Positions 8,044 through 15,377 of a stretch of 64,000 nt of DNA are shown piece by piece. How positions within the stretch are numbered: the stretch's first letter is position 1; every line of letters starts with the position of its first letter. This DNA comes from Balneola sp. (GTDB taxonomy: Bacteria; Bacteroidota; Rhodothermia; Balneolales; Balneolaceae): the NCBI GenBank assembly GCA_028284195.1, contig JANQSE010000012.1:62001-126000 (forward strand). Reading direction: 5' to 3'. Made by a program: the position numbers and the translations under genes. Under the pieces are notes generated by a model, which was given only the letters and a program-made list of their open reading frames with translations, was not told the origin of the DNA and ran no database searches.

Positions 8044-9316
8044 AAGAGAGCTTATCTTTTATCTACTAAGTTTTTGTTTTCTTTCTCAATGTTCGAGGAG
8101 CCCAGAGTCAGAAATCGGTGCCTCTAAAAAAAATATTGACTTAAATAGAGAAGAAGAACTATACATGTACAATAGTACATCAAATGAGATACCGAAAAAT
8201 ATCCGTGAGATCGAAAATATTAACGTTTTTCCAGTTGATGCTGAGCCTTCGCATTCAATTAAGCTCATCCCCATTCATAAATATGGAGATACCGAAGAGC
8301 CTTATATTGGATTTGTACTTAGAGCAATTGAAGATATAAATGGTAAATTAATAATTTGGACAGTTAATTCTAGTAATTACAAACAAAGTGTATACATATT
8401 TCACAGTGATGGAACATTTTATAAAAACTTAGGCAGGAATGGGAGAGGTCCGGGCGAATATCTTCACATTAGTAGAATACATGCCAAAAATGACAAAATT
8501 TATGTTCAAGATGGAACCAATAAGTGGTTAAATGAATATTCAACAACTGACTATAGTTTTGTCAAAACTATACGTTTTGAAACATGGAAAAGTAGTCGAG
8601 ATTTAAACTTTGCCTTTGTTGAACCTCGAATGGATGGGAATTTTTTTACAGCATTTATGGACTTTGGACCTAGATTTGGCAGAACAAATGTTGAATATCA
8701 AATCATGGATAGTACAGGTAATACTTTAAATGATGAGCCAATTATACTTCCGGACGCTTTCAAAATTGATGCAGAAACTTCGTTTCAACCAAAAATGCCA
8801 CTAGGGTTTATGGGTGGGAGTATTACTTCTCTCACAACAGAAGACGAAATCTACTACATAAATACACATGACTTTCTAATAAAAAAGTTTGATCAAAAAG
8901 GTGAATATCAATCCAGTATTTATTATCCAATTGAAAGATTACCCCTTGATTTAGATGGTTATGTTAAAAAACAATTATTTAGTCATGATTCACGAGATAT
9001 TAAAAAAGCATTTGCCTCAATGAATCTTGAGCTGCCTAAGGAATTTTCTGGTGTAGAACGAATGGTAGTAGATGATGAAAACAGGATTTGGGTAGCTTTA
9101 CTAAATGGTTCTAACAGTGAATATTATCAGTGGTGGATACTAAAAAAAACCGGGGAACTGCTTGCCAAATTAAAGCTGCCTCGGGAGCAACAGATTTACG
9201 ACATCAAAAACGGGTATTTATACAGCAAAAAGAAGAATGAAGAAACAGACGATGAGTATGTGGTTAAATACAAAATTGAACTTACAGAAAGACACACCAA
9301 AGAACTTGTTAAATAA
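8030..9316 (+). CDS. 6-bladed beta-propeller lipoprotein (copy 1)
   Basis: 428 residues from ATG 8030 (an in-frame TTG lies just before it). A signal peptide ends in the lipobox LSQC, so the mature protein is lipid-anchored in the cell envelope. The family hallmark GRNGRGPGEYLHI sits near residue 140. Repeated four-stranded units with YFPI/YYPIERLPL and a late DDENRIWVALL...WWILKKTGELLAKL support a TolB/NHL-like 6-bladed propeller (the PF17170-type family). It is one of three tandem paralogues. Its last bases start a direct repeat that also follows copy 2 and leads into a tiny gene. Function unknown. Related propellers in Bacteroides often neighbour small secreted peptides, which suggests peptide binding. 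Confidence 0.8.
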   Translation: MTHIRRELIFYLLSFCFLSQCSRSPESEIGASKKNIDLNREEELYMYNSTSNEIPKNIREIENINVFPVDAEPSHSIKLIPIHKYGDTEEPYIGFVLRAIEDINGKLIIWTVNSSNYKQSVYIFHSDGTFYKNLGRNGRGPGEYLHISRIHAKNDKIYVQDGTNKWLNEYSTTDYSFVKTIRFETWKSSRDLNFAFVEPRMDGNFFTAFMDFGPRFGRTNVEYQIMDSTGNTLNDEPIILPDAFKIDAETSFQPKMPLGFMGGSITSLTTEDEIYYINTHDFLIKKFDQKGEYQSSIYYPIERLPLDLDGYVKKQLFSHDSRDIKKAFASMNLELPKEFSGVERMVVDDENRIWVALLNGSNSEYYQWWILKKTGELLAKLKLPREQQIYDIKNGYLYSKKKNEETDDEYVVKYKIELTERHTKELVK

Positions 9317-9401
9317 ACAGGCCCGTTTTACTTGTTCCAGTTAAAAAAACAAGATTAACTATAATTAAACCATAGAGGATTCTGTTATGGAATTTTTAAA
9401 T
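9301..9401 (+). repeat. Direct repeat, copy A (propeller end - hairpin - peptide start)
   Basis: A ~101-bp segment covering the last codons of propeller copy 1, the spacer and the first five codons of the following tiny gene. It matches 10849-10947 closely. Shared blocks include AGAACTTGTTAAATAA (CGAACTTGTTGAATAA in copy B), ACTTGTTCCA, AACTATAATTAAA and GGATTCT followed by the start codon. Inside it, CTTGTT (9331-9336) and AACAAG (9348-9353) can form a small hairpin that is conserved in copy B. Confidence 0.8.
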
Positions 9402-9452
9402 ACTTTAAGCAGCGACTGGTGGCACACATTATCTTGCAGCGCTATGCTATAA
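9387..9452 (+). CDS. 21-residue peptide with MEFLN start (possible leader/precursor)
   Basis: A tiny gene encoding MEFLNTLSSDWWHTLSCSAML. AGAGG lies 8 bp before the ATG. The first five codons and the whole upstream region are shared with the peptide gene at 10933, which supports real translation. A single Cys lies near the end. It may be a truncated bacteriocin/RiPP-like precursor: shifting frame after codon 7 gives a reading with Ala-Thr-Gly-Gly followed by ten residues, which would resemble a double-glycine leader, but this is speculative. It sits between propellers 1 and 2, before a hairpin. Confidence 0.45.
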   Translation: MEFLNTLSSDWWHTLSCSAML

Positions 9453-9471
9453 CTAAATTATCAAAATAAAT

Positions 9472-9525
9472 TCAATTGCGCTAAGTTAGGCAATATATTC
9501 GCTTACATTAGTGCAATTGATTTTT
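9472..9525 (+). terminator. Hairpin with T-run after peptide 1
   Basis: Inverted repeat TCAATTGCGCTAA (9472-9484) and TTAGTGCAATTGA (9508-9520), 12 of 13 pairs, with a 23-nt loop and TTTTT directly after. It ends the first propeller-peptide module and is consistent with an intrinsic terminator or attenuator before propeller 2. Confidence 0.6.
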
Positions 9526-9558
9526 CAAGTTGATTACATCTCAAAATAACTTAGTACA

Positions 9559-10863
9559 ATGAAGGCTAGTGCTTTAATAATATTACATCTATTGACTATT
9601 ATTTTAATTGCTAGTTGCTCTTCAAATAATAAAACTGAACCCTACTACTTCAATAATGCCAAAGACTATGAAAATAACTTAGTTTTTGAAGAAAATGGAA
9701 AGCTTAAAAATATCCTCATACAACCAATAAATGCGGAAGCTCCTTTCGAAGTCTCATTTGTTGACAAAGTGGTTTTTAGCGATGCAGACGAAAATTTTAT
9801 TGGTAGCAAAGAAAACATCGCTGTAGATAAACATAATAATGTATATATAGCTGTTGGAGGGCTCGGTACTATACAATCGATTTATGTTTTTCAACCTGAT
9901 GGGCAGTACATAAAAAATATTGGACGCAAAGGTAGAGGGCCTGGAGAATTTGAAATGCTTTCGAACATCAGCATAAGGTCTGATACCCTCTTTGCTTATG
10001 ATAATATACAGAAGCGAATCACTATTTTCTTTCTTAAGGATGCTAAATCAAATAAAAGTATAGTGCCAGATAGAAGGTCTTTGAATAGGATTGAAGCATT
10101 AGATAATTATTTAGTAAGCTCTGATTTTTATCCAGTTGCAGATGGTAAGATTTTAATGAAATTTAATAAAGCTTCTCTATTTATTAACGCGGTACTAAAG
10201 AAAAAAACGAACAAGACAGAAAAGGATGACAGATGGTTTCGATATTATCTAATTAATGAGGAAGGTGAGGTAGATTCTAATCAAATATTTCAACAAAAAG
10301 ATACCGGTTTTCAAGATGCTTTATCACCTTTTAATGAAAATCGTCTACCTTATGCAAGAAGCACACTGATTTCTATAGGACCTAATGATAAAATCTATTC
10401 AGCCTGGACTGAAGATTTCTTAATAAAAATTTTTAGTCCAAATGGAGAGTATGAAAGAGCCATCTATTTCCCAATAGAAAAAAGTACTCTAAATCCCGAT
10501 AAGATCATTGAAAAATATAAACGCTATCCAATTCCAAAATCTGTTGCGACAGGCGCAGATCACCCTAAGACATGGCCAGCTTTAAATGATATGTTCATTG
10601 ATGACGAAGGTAGAATCTGGGTTTCAACGATTACTGATGATGATGAAAATTATGAATGGTGGATACTTAACAACAAAGGGGAATTGATATCAAAGTTTAA
10701 CTGGCCTGGAAAAAGATTAGATAGGAACATAGAAAGAAAACAGATTAGCCTTGTAAAGAATGGGTACATGTATATACATGAAAAAGACACTCTGACTGAT
10801 GACATTCAAGTAGCAAGATACAGAATAGTTTTTAAAAGAAGAGTAATCGAACTTGTTGAATAA
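9559..10863 (+). CDS. 6-bladed beta-propeller lipoprotein (copy 2)
   Basis: 434 residues with signal peptide and lipobox IASC. It carries the hallmark NIGRKGRGPGEFEML near residue 120 and a late block (DEGRIWVSTITDDDENYEWW) equivalent to that of the other two copies. It is predicted to be a lipid-anchored envelope propeller of the same PF17170-type family. The 3' end carries copy B of the direct repeat and leads into the peptide gene at 10933, so propeller and peptide appear to have duplicated as one module. No ribosome site of strong consensus precedes the ATG. Ligand and role unknown. Confidence 0.8.
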   Translation: MKASALIILHLLTIILIASCSSNNKTEPYYFNNAKDYENNLVFEENGKLKNILIQPINAEAPFEVSFVDKVVFSDADENFIGSKENIAVDKHNNVYIAVGGLGTIQSIYVFQPDGQYIKNIGRKGRGPGEFEMLSNISIRSDTLFAYDNIQKRITIFFLKDAKSNKSIVPDRRSLNRIEALDNYLVSSDFYPVADGKILMKFNKASLFINAVLKKKTNKTEKDDRWFRYYLINEEGEVDSNQIFQQKDTGFQDALSPFNENRLPYARSTLISIGPNDKIYSAWTEDFLIKIFSPNGEYERAIYFPIEKSTLNPDKIIEKYKRYPIPKSVATGADHPKTWPALNDMFIDDEGRIWVSTITDDDENYEWWILNNKGELISKFNWPGKRLDRNIERKQISLVKNGYMYIHEKDTLTDDIQVARYRIVFKRRVIELVE

Positions 10864-10947
10864 GCAAGAGCGGTTTACTTGTTCCAATAAAAAAACAAGG
10901 TCAACTATAATTAAATCAAAAAGGATTCTATCATGGAATTTTTAAAT
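10849..10947 (+). repeat. Direct repeat, copy B
   Basis: Second copy of the 9301-9401 repeat, from the last codons of propeller 2 through the first codons (MEFLN) of the next peptide gene. The hairpin arms CTTGTT (10878-10883) and AACAAG (10894-10899) are conserved. The variable spacer bases between conserved blocks show that this is an old duplication, not an assembly artefact. Confidence 0.8.
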
Positions 10948-11040
10948 GTATTAACAAGAAACGAAATGAGAAATATTAAAGCAGGAAACTGTCGGGTATT
11001 TGCATACGGGGAGTGGGTAGGAGAATGCAGGTGTCTGTAG
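10933..11040 (+). CDS. 35-residue Cys-rich peptide with leader-like N-terminus
   Basis: Encodes MEFLNVLTRNEMRNIKAG followed by NCRVFAYGEWVGECRCL. The first part has the layout of Bacteroidota natural-product/bacteriocin leaders: short, LxxxEMxxIKxG, with Gly-type processing site. The second part is a Cys-containing core. AAGG lies 8 bp upstream of the ATG and is shared with the peptide at 9387. The stop at 11038 seems premature: another frame continues with a Cys-rich tail (next entry). C39 peptidases cleave after double-glycine-type leaders, and one lies 1.4 kb downstream. The site here is Ala-Gly, not Gly-Gly. Function inferred, not shown. Confidence 0.5.
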   Translation: MEFLNVLTRNEMRNIKAGNCRVFAYGEWVGECRCL

Positions 11041-11144
11041 AGGTAGCACAAGCACTGTTTCAGGAACGCGATGATGTAACTGTCTAATGCTGTGCAAGTT
11101 GTGGTGATGGGTCTTTTGAAAATGCAACACCTTGCGAGGCATAG
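11034..11144 (+). pseudogene. Out-of-frame tail of the Cys-rich peptide
   Basis: From 11034 a second frame reads SVEVAQALFQERDDVTV, then TAA (11085-11087), then CCASCGDGSFENATPCEA and TAG. The CC-x-x-C pattern and the smooth continuation from ECRC suggest that the original precursor was about 70 residues long and was broken by one frameshift near 11034 and one nonsense codon. Alternatively the tail is chance, but four cysteines in 18 codons next to a Cys-rich gene is unusual. Confidence 0.4.
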
Positions 11145-11155
11145 CTTCAATTTTT

Positions 11156-11187
11156 AAAAAGTGGAGGCAACCCCTTCACTTTTTTAA
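11156..11187 (+). terminator. Terminator after peptide 2
   Basis: AAAAAGTG (11156-11163) pairs with CACTTTTT (11177-11184), with further G-C pairing inside the loop, and the T-run continues. It separates peptide 2 from propeller 3. Confidence 0.65.
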
Positions 11188-11207
11188 AGCCAACCCAATG
11201 TTAAAGA

Positions 11208-12419
11208 ATGGATTCAAGAATATTATTCATTACATTTTTATTGTTTCTATGTGGGTGCAGCAGTTTTGAAAAGAAACAAGATCTATCAATTCCAGAGTAC
11301 CTGAATAAGTATGATAATCTAACCATCTATTCAGTAGATCAACAAGTAGATTCTATTAAATTGGTCAAAGAAACGACTTTTGAGAGCAATTCCGAAGTTC
11401 TTATTGACGGTTATATAGGTGATTTTGAGGTTGATAACATGAAACGGGTATATATAGAAGGAGGCAGGCCTGGTGCTGTAGGAATTTATGTTTTTAACTC
11501 CGATGGATCATTCTTGAGAAAAATAGGAAGAGCAGGAAGAGGCCCGGGGGAATTTGAAGCCATATCTTCTATCGATATCTTAAACGATCGTTTATATGTA
11601 CTCGATTCCAGGTTACAAAAATTTTCTGTTTTTGACCTGAATACCCATACACATCTTTTCGATGAAACGATTGAAAAACCCGAAGCTTCCAGGGCAGATG
11701 AATTTTCAATAAAAATGAGAGGAAAAGAATTCTTTGCAGTCGATTCAGGCCATTTATTAATGCATTTTCAAGTGCACAATATCTTCAATTTCAATGAATT
11801 TCTATTTACAAGATATTATCAATTAAGCAAAGAAGGCGTAGTTGATTCCAACAAAATACTGGAAGTAAAGAGATATAGCAGTTATAATGCAGAGGGATTT
11901 AATAAACGCAAGTTTCCATTTACAGCTCCTTTTACACGGCACTCTATTTCAGCTATTTCTAAAGATGGGAATATATATACGGTTTGGTCAGAAGATTTTT
12001 TTGTGCGGCTATACGATTCTTATGGAAATTATATGCGCTCGTTTTACTATCCTGTAAAAAAGGCTCCGCTTAATTTAGCCGATGTACCAATCTATAAAGA
12101 GCGAAAAAGAATTATGGCTAAAGAGGGAGTTCCAAAAACCTGGCAGGCTGTTTATACAATAGAATTAGATGACCAAGGACTACTCTGGGTTGCTACGTTA
12201 ACAGCAGATGACTCTACTTTCGACTGGTTTGTGTTAAACGATGTTGGTGAGTTAAAGGCAAAGTTTAGATGGAGCAGGAGAAAAAATACGATATACGTAA
12301 AAAATAAACCCTTGATTAAGATTAAGGATGGATACTTTTATATACACGAAGCCAATGAAAAGCGTGATATAGATCGAATAGTTAAATACAAAATCATTTT
12401 TGAAAAAAGGGATAAATGA
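11208..12419 (+). CDS. 6-bladed beta-propeller lipoprotein (copy 3)
   Basis: 403 residues with lipobox LCGC (Cys17) and the same hallmark as its two upstream paralogues (KIGRAGRGPGEFEAI near residue 110). The late block LDDQGLLWVATLTADDSTFD and the YPVKKAPL motif are also shared. It is predicted to be a lipid-anchored envelope propeller. Unlike copies 1 and 2 it is not followed by the repeat and peptide. Its stop codon overlaps the ATG of the C39 peptidase gene (ATGA), so the two products are translationally coupled and probably act together. Confidence 0.8.
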   Translation: MDSRILFITFLLFLCGCSSFEKKQDLSIPEYLNKYDNLTIYSVDQQVDSIKLVKETTFESNSEVLIDGYIGDFEVDNMKRVYIEGGRPGAVGIYVFNSDGSFLRKIGRAGRGPGEFEAISSIDILNDRLYVLDSRLQKFSVFDLNTHTHLFDETIEKPEASRADEFSIKMRGKEFFAVDSGHLLMHFQVHNIFNFNEFLFTRYYQLSKEGVVDSNKILEVKRYSSYNAEGFNKRKFPFTAPFTRHSISAISKDGNIYTVWSEDFFVRLYDSYGNYMRSFYYPVKKAPLNLADVPIYKERKRIMAKEGVPKTWQAVYTIELDDQGLLWVATLTADDSTFDWFVLNDVGELKAKFRWSRRKNTIYVKNKPLIKIKDGYFYIHEANEKRDIDRIVKYKIIFEKRDK

Positions 12420-12910
12420 GAAACTTTCCACATTACCATCAACTAGACCAAATGGACTGCGGGCCTACCTGCTCAAGAATGGTAGCCAAACATTATGGGC
12501 GTACTTATTCGCTGGAATCCTTACGCAAGCAAAGTGGAATCAGCCGGGAAGGGGTTTCTTTATTAGGGATAAGCGAGGCAGCAGAGAATATCGGGTTCCG
12601 TACGGTAGGAGTAAAACTCACTTCTGAACAATTGTTTAAAGAAGCACCGATGCCATGCATTGTATATTGGAATCAGCAGCATTTTGTGGTGGTATATAAG
12701 ATAAAAGGAGACAAAGTATATATTGCTGACCCTGCTGCGGGCAAGGTGGTATATTCTAAACAAGAACTTTTAAAGTGCTGGTTAAATCACAAAACCGGAT
12801 CTGAAAATAGCGAGATTGCCTTGCTTTTTTATACAACGCCAAAATTTTTTGAGCAAAGTGGCAATGAAAAAGATACTGCAATGCGCCAATACCGGGCTGT
12901 TATGTTATAA
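12416..12910 (+). CDS. Stand-alone C39 cysteine peptidase (bacteriocin-processing type)
   Basis: 164 residues. The C39 domain fills nearly the whole protein: HQLDQMDCGPTC with Gln9 and catalytic Cys15, His89 in WNQQHFVVVY, and Asp105 in IADPAAG. All triad positions are present. In bacteriocin exporters this domain precedes an ABC-transporter membrane and ATPase part of about 550 residues. Here it ends soon after the domain (KFFEQSGNEKDT, typical of the linker) and no transporter follows. It may be a natural single-domain leader peptidase or a truncated exporter. It would cleave leader peptides in the cytoplasm. It overlaps propeller 3 by 4 bp. Confidence 0.82.
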   Translation: MRNFPHYHQLDQMDCGPTCSRMVAKHYGRTYSLESLRKQSGISREGVSLLGISEAAENIGFRTVGVKLTSEQLFKEAPMPCIVYWNQQHFVVVYKIKGDKVYIADPAAGKVVYSKQELLKCWLNHKTGSENSEIALLFYTTPKFFEQSGNEKDTAMRQYRAVML

Positions 12911-12921
12911 GGCAGTTTTTT

Positions 12922-12957
12922 GAAAGAGAAAATCGGAGTTTATTTATTTTCTCTTTC
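12922..12957 (+). terminator. Hairpin closing the propeller/C39 cluster
   Basis: Perfect 12-bp inverted repeat GAAAGAGAAAAT / ATTTTCTCTTTC with a 12-nt loop, 12 bp after the C39 stop codon. Only a short pyrimidine run follows, so termination strength is uncertain, but the position fits an operon end. Confidence 0.6.
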
Positions 12958-13046
12958 TTCGTTGTCATCATTCAACTTGTAAGGACTGCAACTCCTAAGT
13001 TGCAACCAGGCTAAGAACATTCCCATGTCTTCTAAAGATAAAGGGG

Positions 13047-14186
13047 CTATTCTGGCCGGTGCACACAAGTAAAAGTAATATCATCGAGTGGAGCTTCCTG
13101 CCCGATAAAAACCTCGAGTGAGCTTTGTAGCTTTTTTATAATAGTTTTAGCGTGGAGAGAACCATAGATCTCCATCAACGATTGAATACGTTCTTCGCCG
13201 TATTCTTCGCCCCTGTAATTTCGGGCTTCATTCAAACCATCGGTATAGAACAGAACAGAATCGCCTTTTTTGAAATGGAATTTTTTTACTTCGAGATGAT
13301 TTCTGAGAAGGCTACTGCTGGTCATTCCCAATGCAAATCCATCCGCCTTTAGATTAAATGTAGTATCCCTTTCTCTGCTGTAGTACACGGGGATGTTATG
13401 CCCGGCGCGAACATACTCGAATTCTTCTTTATCATTTGGGAAAAACCCAACACATCCTGTTACAAACGTTTTGTCTTTGCTGTTACTTTTAACGAAATCA
13501 TTGAGCTGAATGAAAAGATCTTTGGGGGAAGGATGTTCTTTTGTTACCAGCATATTTACCAGTGCCTGCATTCGCACCATATACAGTGCAGCCGAAAGTC
13601 CTTTACCTGATACGTCTGCAATAACAATATAGGTGCCTTTGTCGGTATCAATCACATCCAGGTAATCACCACCAACTTCTTTAGCAGTATGGGCAAATGA
13701 GTACACTTCAAGATTATCTTTGTTCAGAGAGGTACTGGGAAGTAAGCTCAACTGGATGTCGCGGGCCAGATCAATTTCTTTCTGTACATCCGATTTTTCC
13801 AAAAGTTCTACCAAAAGCAGTAAAAACATAGATACCGCACTAAACGGAAGAAAAAGTTCAGAGAAGAAAATGATTCCCTCAAGCCCAAAAATACTTACGA
13901 GAAAGTGAGCTACAAAACTTACAGAGCCTAATCCGAAAGCAAGTCGTCTGGTAGGGTTCAGGCGTTGAGTAAGGTCAGAAAAAAGGCGAAGGAATTTAAC
14001 ATGCCCTGGCAGATGTTGCCCTTGTGATCGTTCAATGTCTTCAACGGCTTCTTTGTAAAGGAGTTTTAAGCGATCGGTATCGGCTACGAGATCTTTTGAT
14101 ATCCTGTCTTTCGACATCCCGGAAACATATTCCTGATAGAATCTTTTTGTGCCGTAACCTGATTGTGCTTCGTTCTTTAAACTCAA
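13047..14186 (-). CDS. PP2C-family (SpoIIE/RsbU-type) serine phosphatase, membrane-linked
   Basis: 379 residues. The N-terminal ~75 residues are soluble. Two hydrophobic segments (about 83-125: FGLGSVSFVAHFLVSIFGL and FLPFSAVSMFLLLLVELL) anchor it in the inner membrane. The C-terminal phosphatase domain starts with the linker DIQLSLLPS, then has KEVGGDYLDV and IADVSGKGLSAAL with metal-binding Asp/Gly, and ends with FYTDGLNEARN and PLDDITF. RsbU-type PP2C enzymes dephosphorylate anti-anti-sigma (STAS) proteins. No STAS or kinase partner is in this window. It lies 55 bp downstream of the adenosine deaminase gene on the same strand. Confidence 0.85.
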   Translation of the reverse strand: MSLKNEAQSGYGTKRFYQEYVSGMSKDRISKDLVADTDRLKLLYKEAVEDIERSQGQHLPGHVKFLRLFSDLTQRLNPTRRLAFGLGSVSFVAHFLVSIFGLEGIIFFSELFLPFSAVSMFLLLLVELLEKSDVQKEIDLARDIQLSLLPSTSLNKDNLEVYSFAHTAKEVGGDYLDVIDTDKGTYIVIADVSGKGLSAALYMVRMQALVNMLVTKEHPSPKDLFIQLNDFVKSNSKDKTFVTGCVGFFPNDKEEFEYVRAGHNIPVYYSRERDTTFNLKADGFALGMTSSSLLRNHLEVKKFHFKKGDSVLFYTDGLNEARNYRGEEYGEERIQSLMEIYGSLHAKTIIKKLQSSLEVFIGQEAPLDDITFTCVHRPE

Positions 14187-14241
14187 AGTATGTGTATTTG
14201 TGCTTTTAGTGGCGGCTTGTTCGTAATAATACTTAAAAAGT

Positions 14242-15231
14242 TTAGACTCTGTAAGCCTTTTCCAATTTCTTTTTTAATTCAAGTTTTGTGTCTCCCTCAG
14301 CGAAAGCTGCTTCGACTGCAAAAAGATTTACAGCCAGATAATCCTTTAATTGCCAGTTAAAAGATTCACGCATATGTTCATATTCGTCACAAAGGGTAAC
14401 ATCAGAAAGTGAACGCCCATCGGTATTTACACTTAGCGAAATACCGTTCTTATAAATATTATCAATGTTGTGTTCTGCCATCGAAGAATAAATACCGGTT
14501 TTAAGGTTGCTGGTTGGGCATACTTCGAGATGAATGTTCTTTTTTTTCAGATATGTCATCAGTTTGGCATCTTCATAGCTTCTAACCCCGTGCCCAATTC
14601 GTTCAACATGAAGCTCATCAATAGCTTCCCATACATTTTCGGGTCCGCATGCTTCTCCGGCGTGGCAGGTACATGGAATTCCATGAGCTTTAGCATATTC
14701 GAAAGCCGGCTTATGGGCATCAACAGGGTATCCGGCCTCATCTGCAGCTAAATCAAACCCAACCACATGCGAATTTTTAAATTGATGCACAAGCTGAATG
14801 GTTTGCATACTTTGCTTTTCGTTAAAATGCCGAAGAGAGCAAAGAATAAGCCCTGCTATAATGCCTGTTTCTTTAATTCCTTTTGTAATTCCATCATTAA
14901 CAGCTTGTACTACTTCGTTAGCAGTTAACCCCTTTTTTAAATGCTGCAGAGGCGCAAATCTTATTTCAGCATAAACAACGTTATCATTTTGTAGCTGTTC
15001 AAAAAGATCCAGAGTTACCAGTTCCAGTTGTTCCTTGGTTTGCATTAGGTCAATGCTTGCCGAAGCACAGCGAATGTATTCCACTAAACTTCCACAATTA
15101 TCAGGAGCTACAAATTCTTTTCTGTAATCCTCCGGGCTTATTTTGGGGCGGAGTTTTTTAACTACATTATAGCTTAAAGAGCAATCGAGGTGCAGATGTA
15201 ATTCGATTTTTGGGAGCTGTCTGTAGTTCAA
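14242..15231 (-). CDS. add: Adenosine deaminase
   Basis: 329-residue amidohydrolase converting adenosine to inosine (purine salvage, cytoplasm). Motifs are in order: zinc ligands in ELHLHLDCSL near residue 12, CHAGEACGPENVWEA near 190 with the third His, ERIGHGVR near 210, EVCPTSNLKTG near 237 and SVNTDGRSLSD near 264 with the last metal-binding Asp. The common NTDDP is NTDGR here, a variant seen in other bacterial deaminases of the family. The length is usual. It diverges from polA; the space between them holds a long imperfect palindrome. Confidence 0.88.
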   Translation of the reverse strand: MNYRQLPKIELHLHLDCSLSYNVVKKLRPKISPEDYRKEFVAPDNCGSLVEYIRCASASIDLMQTKEQLELVTLDLFEQLQNDNVVYAEIRFAPLQHLKKGLTANEVVQAVNDGITKGIKETGIIAGLILCSLRHFNEKQSMQTIQLVHQFKNSHVVGFDLAADEAGYPVDAHKPAFEYAKAHGIPCTCHAGEACGPENVWEAIDELHVERIGHGVRSYEDAKLMTYLKKKNIHLEVCPTSNLKTGIYSSMAEHNIDNIYKNGISLSVNTDGRSLSDVTLCDEYEHMRESFNWQLKDYLAVNLFAVEAAFAEGDTKLELKKKLEKAYRV

Positions 15232-15246
15232 TGAGTATTAGGATTT

Positions 15247-15364
15247 GAGTACCGAATATTGAGATAAAAGATGTAAGATTAAAGATAATAGATGATATAT
15301 TGCCCCTTCACAATCTTTTCTTGTGTCTTTTATCTTTAATCTAACTACTTAATACTTGGTACTT
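15247..15364. repeat. Long imperfect palindrome between add and polA
   Basis: The 147-bp divergent spacer is mostly one interrupted inverted repeat. AGATTAAAGATAA (15276-15288) pairs perfectly with TTATCTTTAATCT (15330-15342). Outer arms around GAGTACCGAATATT (15247-15260) and AATACTTGGTACTT (15351-15364) match at 11 of 14 positions. It looks like a dispersed palindromic element rather than a terminator. Confidence 0.6.
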
Positions 15365-15377
15365 AAAATACTCACGC

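Noticed and set aside
9419-9436. Sigma-54-like TGGCAC ... TTGC within peptide gene 1
   Set aside because: There are 8 bases between TGGCAC and TTGC instead of 5, so the -24/-12 spacing is wrong.
14242-15231. Adenosine deaminase inactivated by NTDG in place of NTDD
   Set aside because: The metal-binding Asp is kept and the NTDG variant is known in other bacterial members, so the enzyme is likely active.
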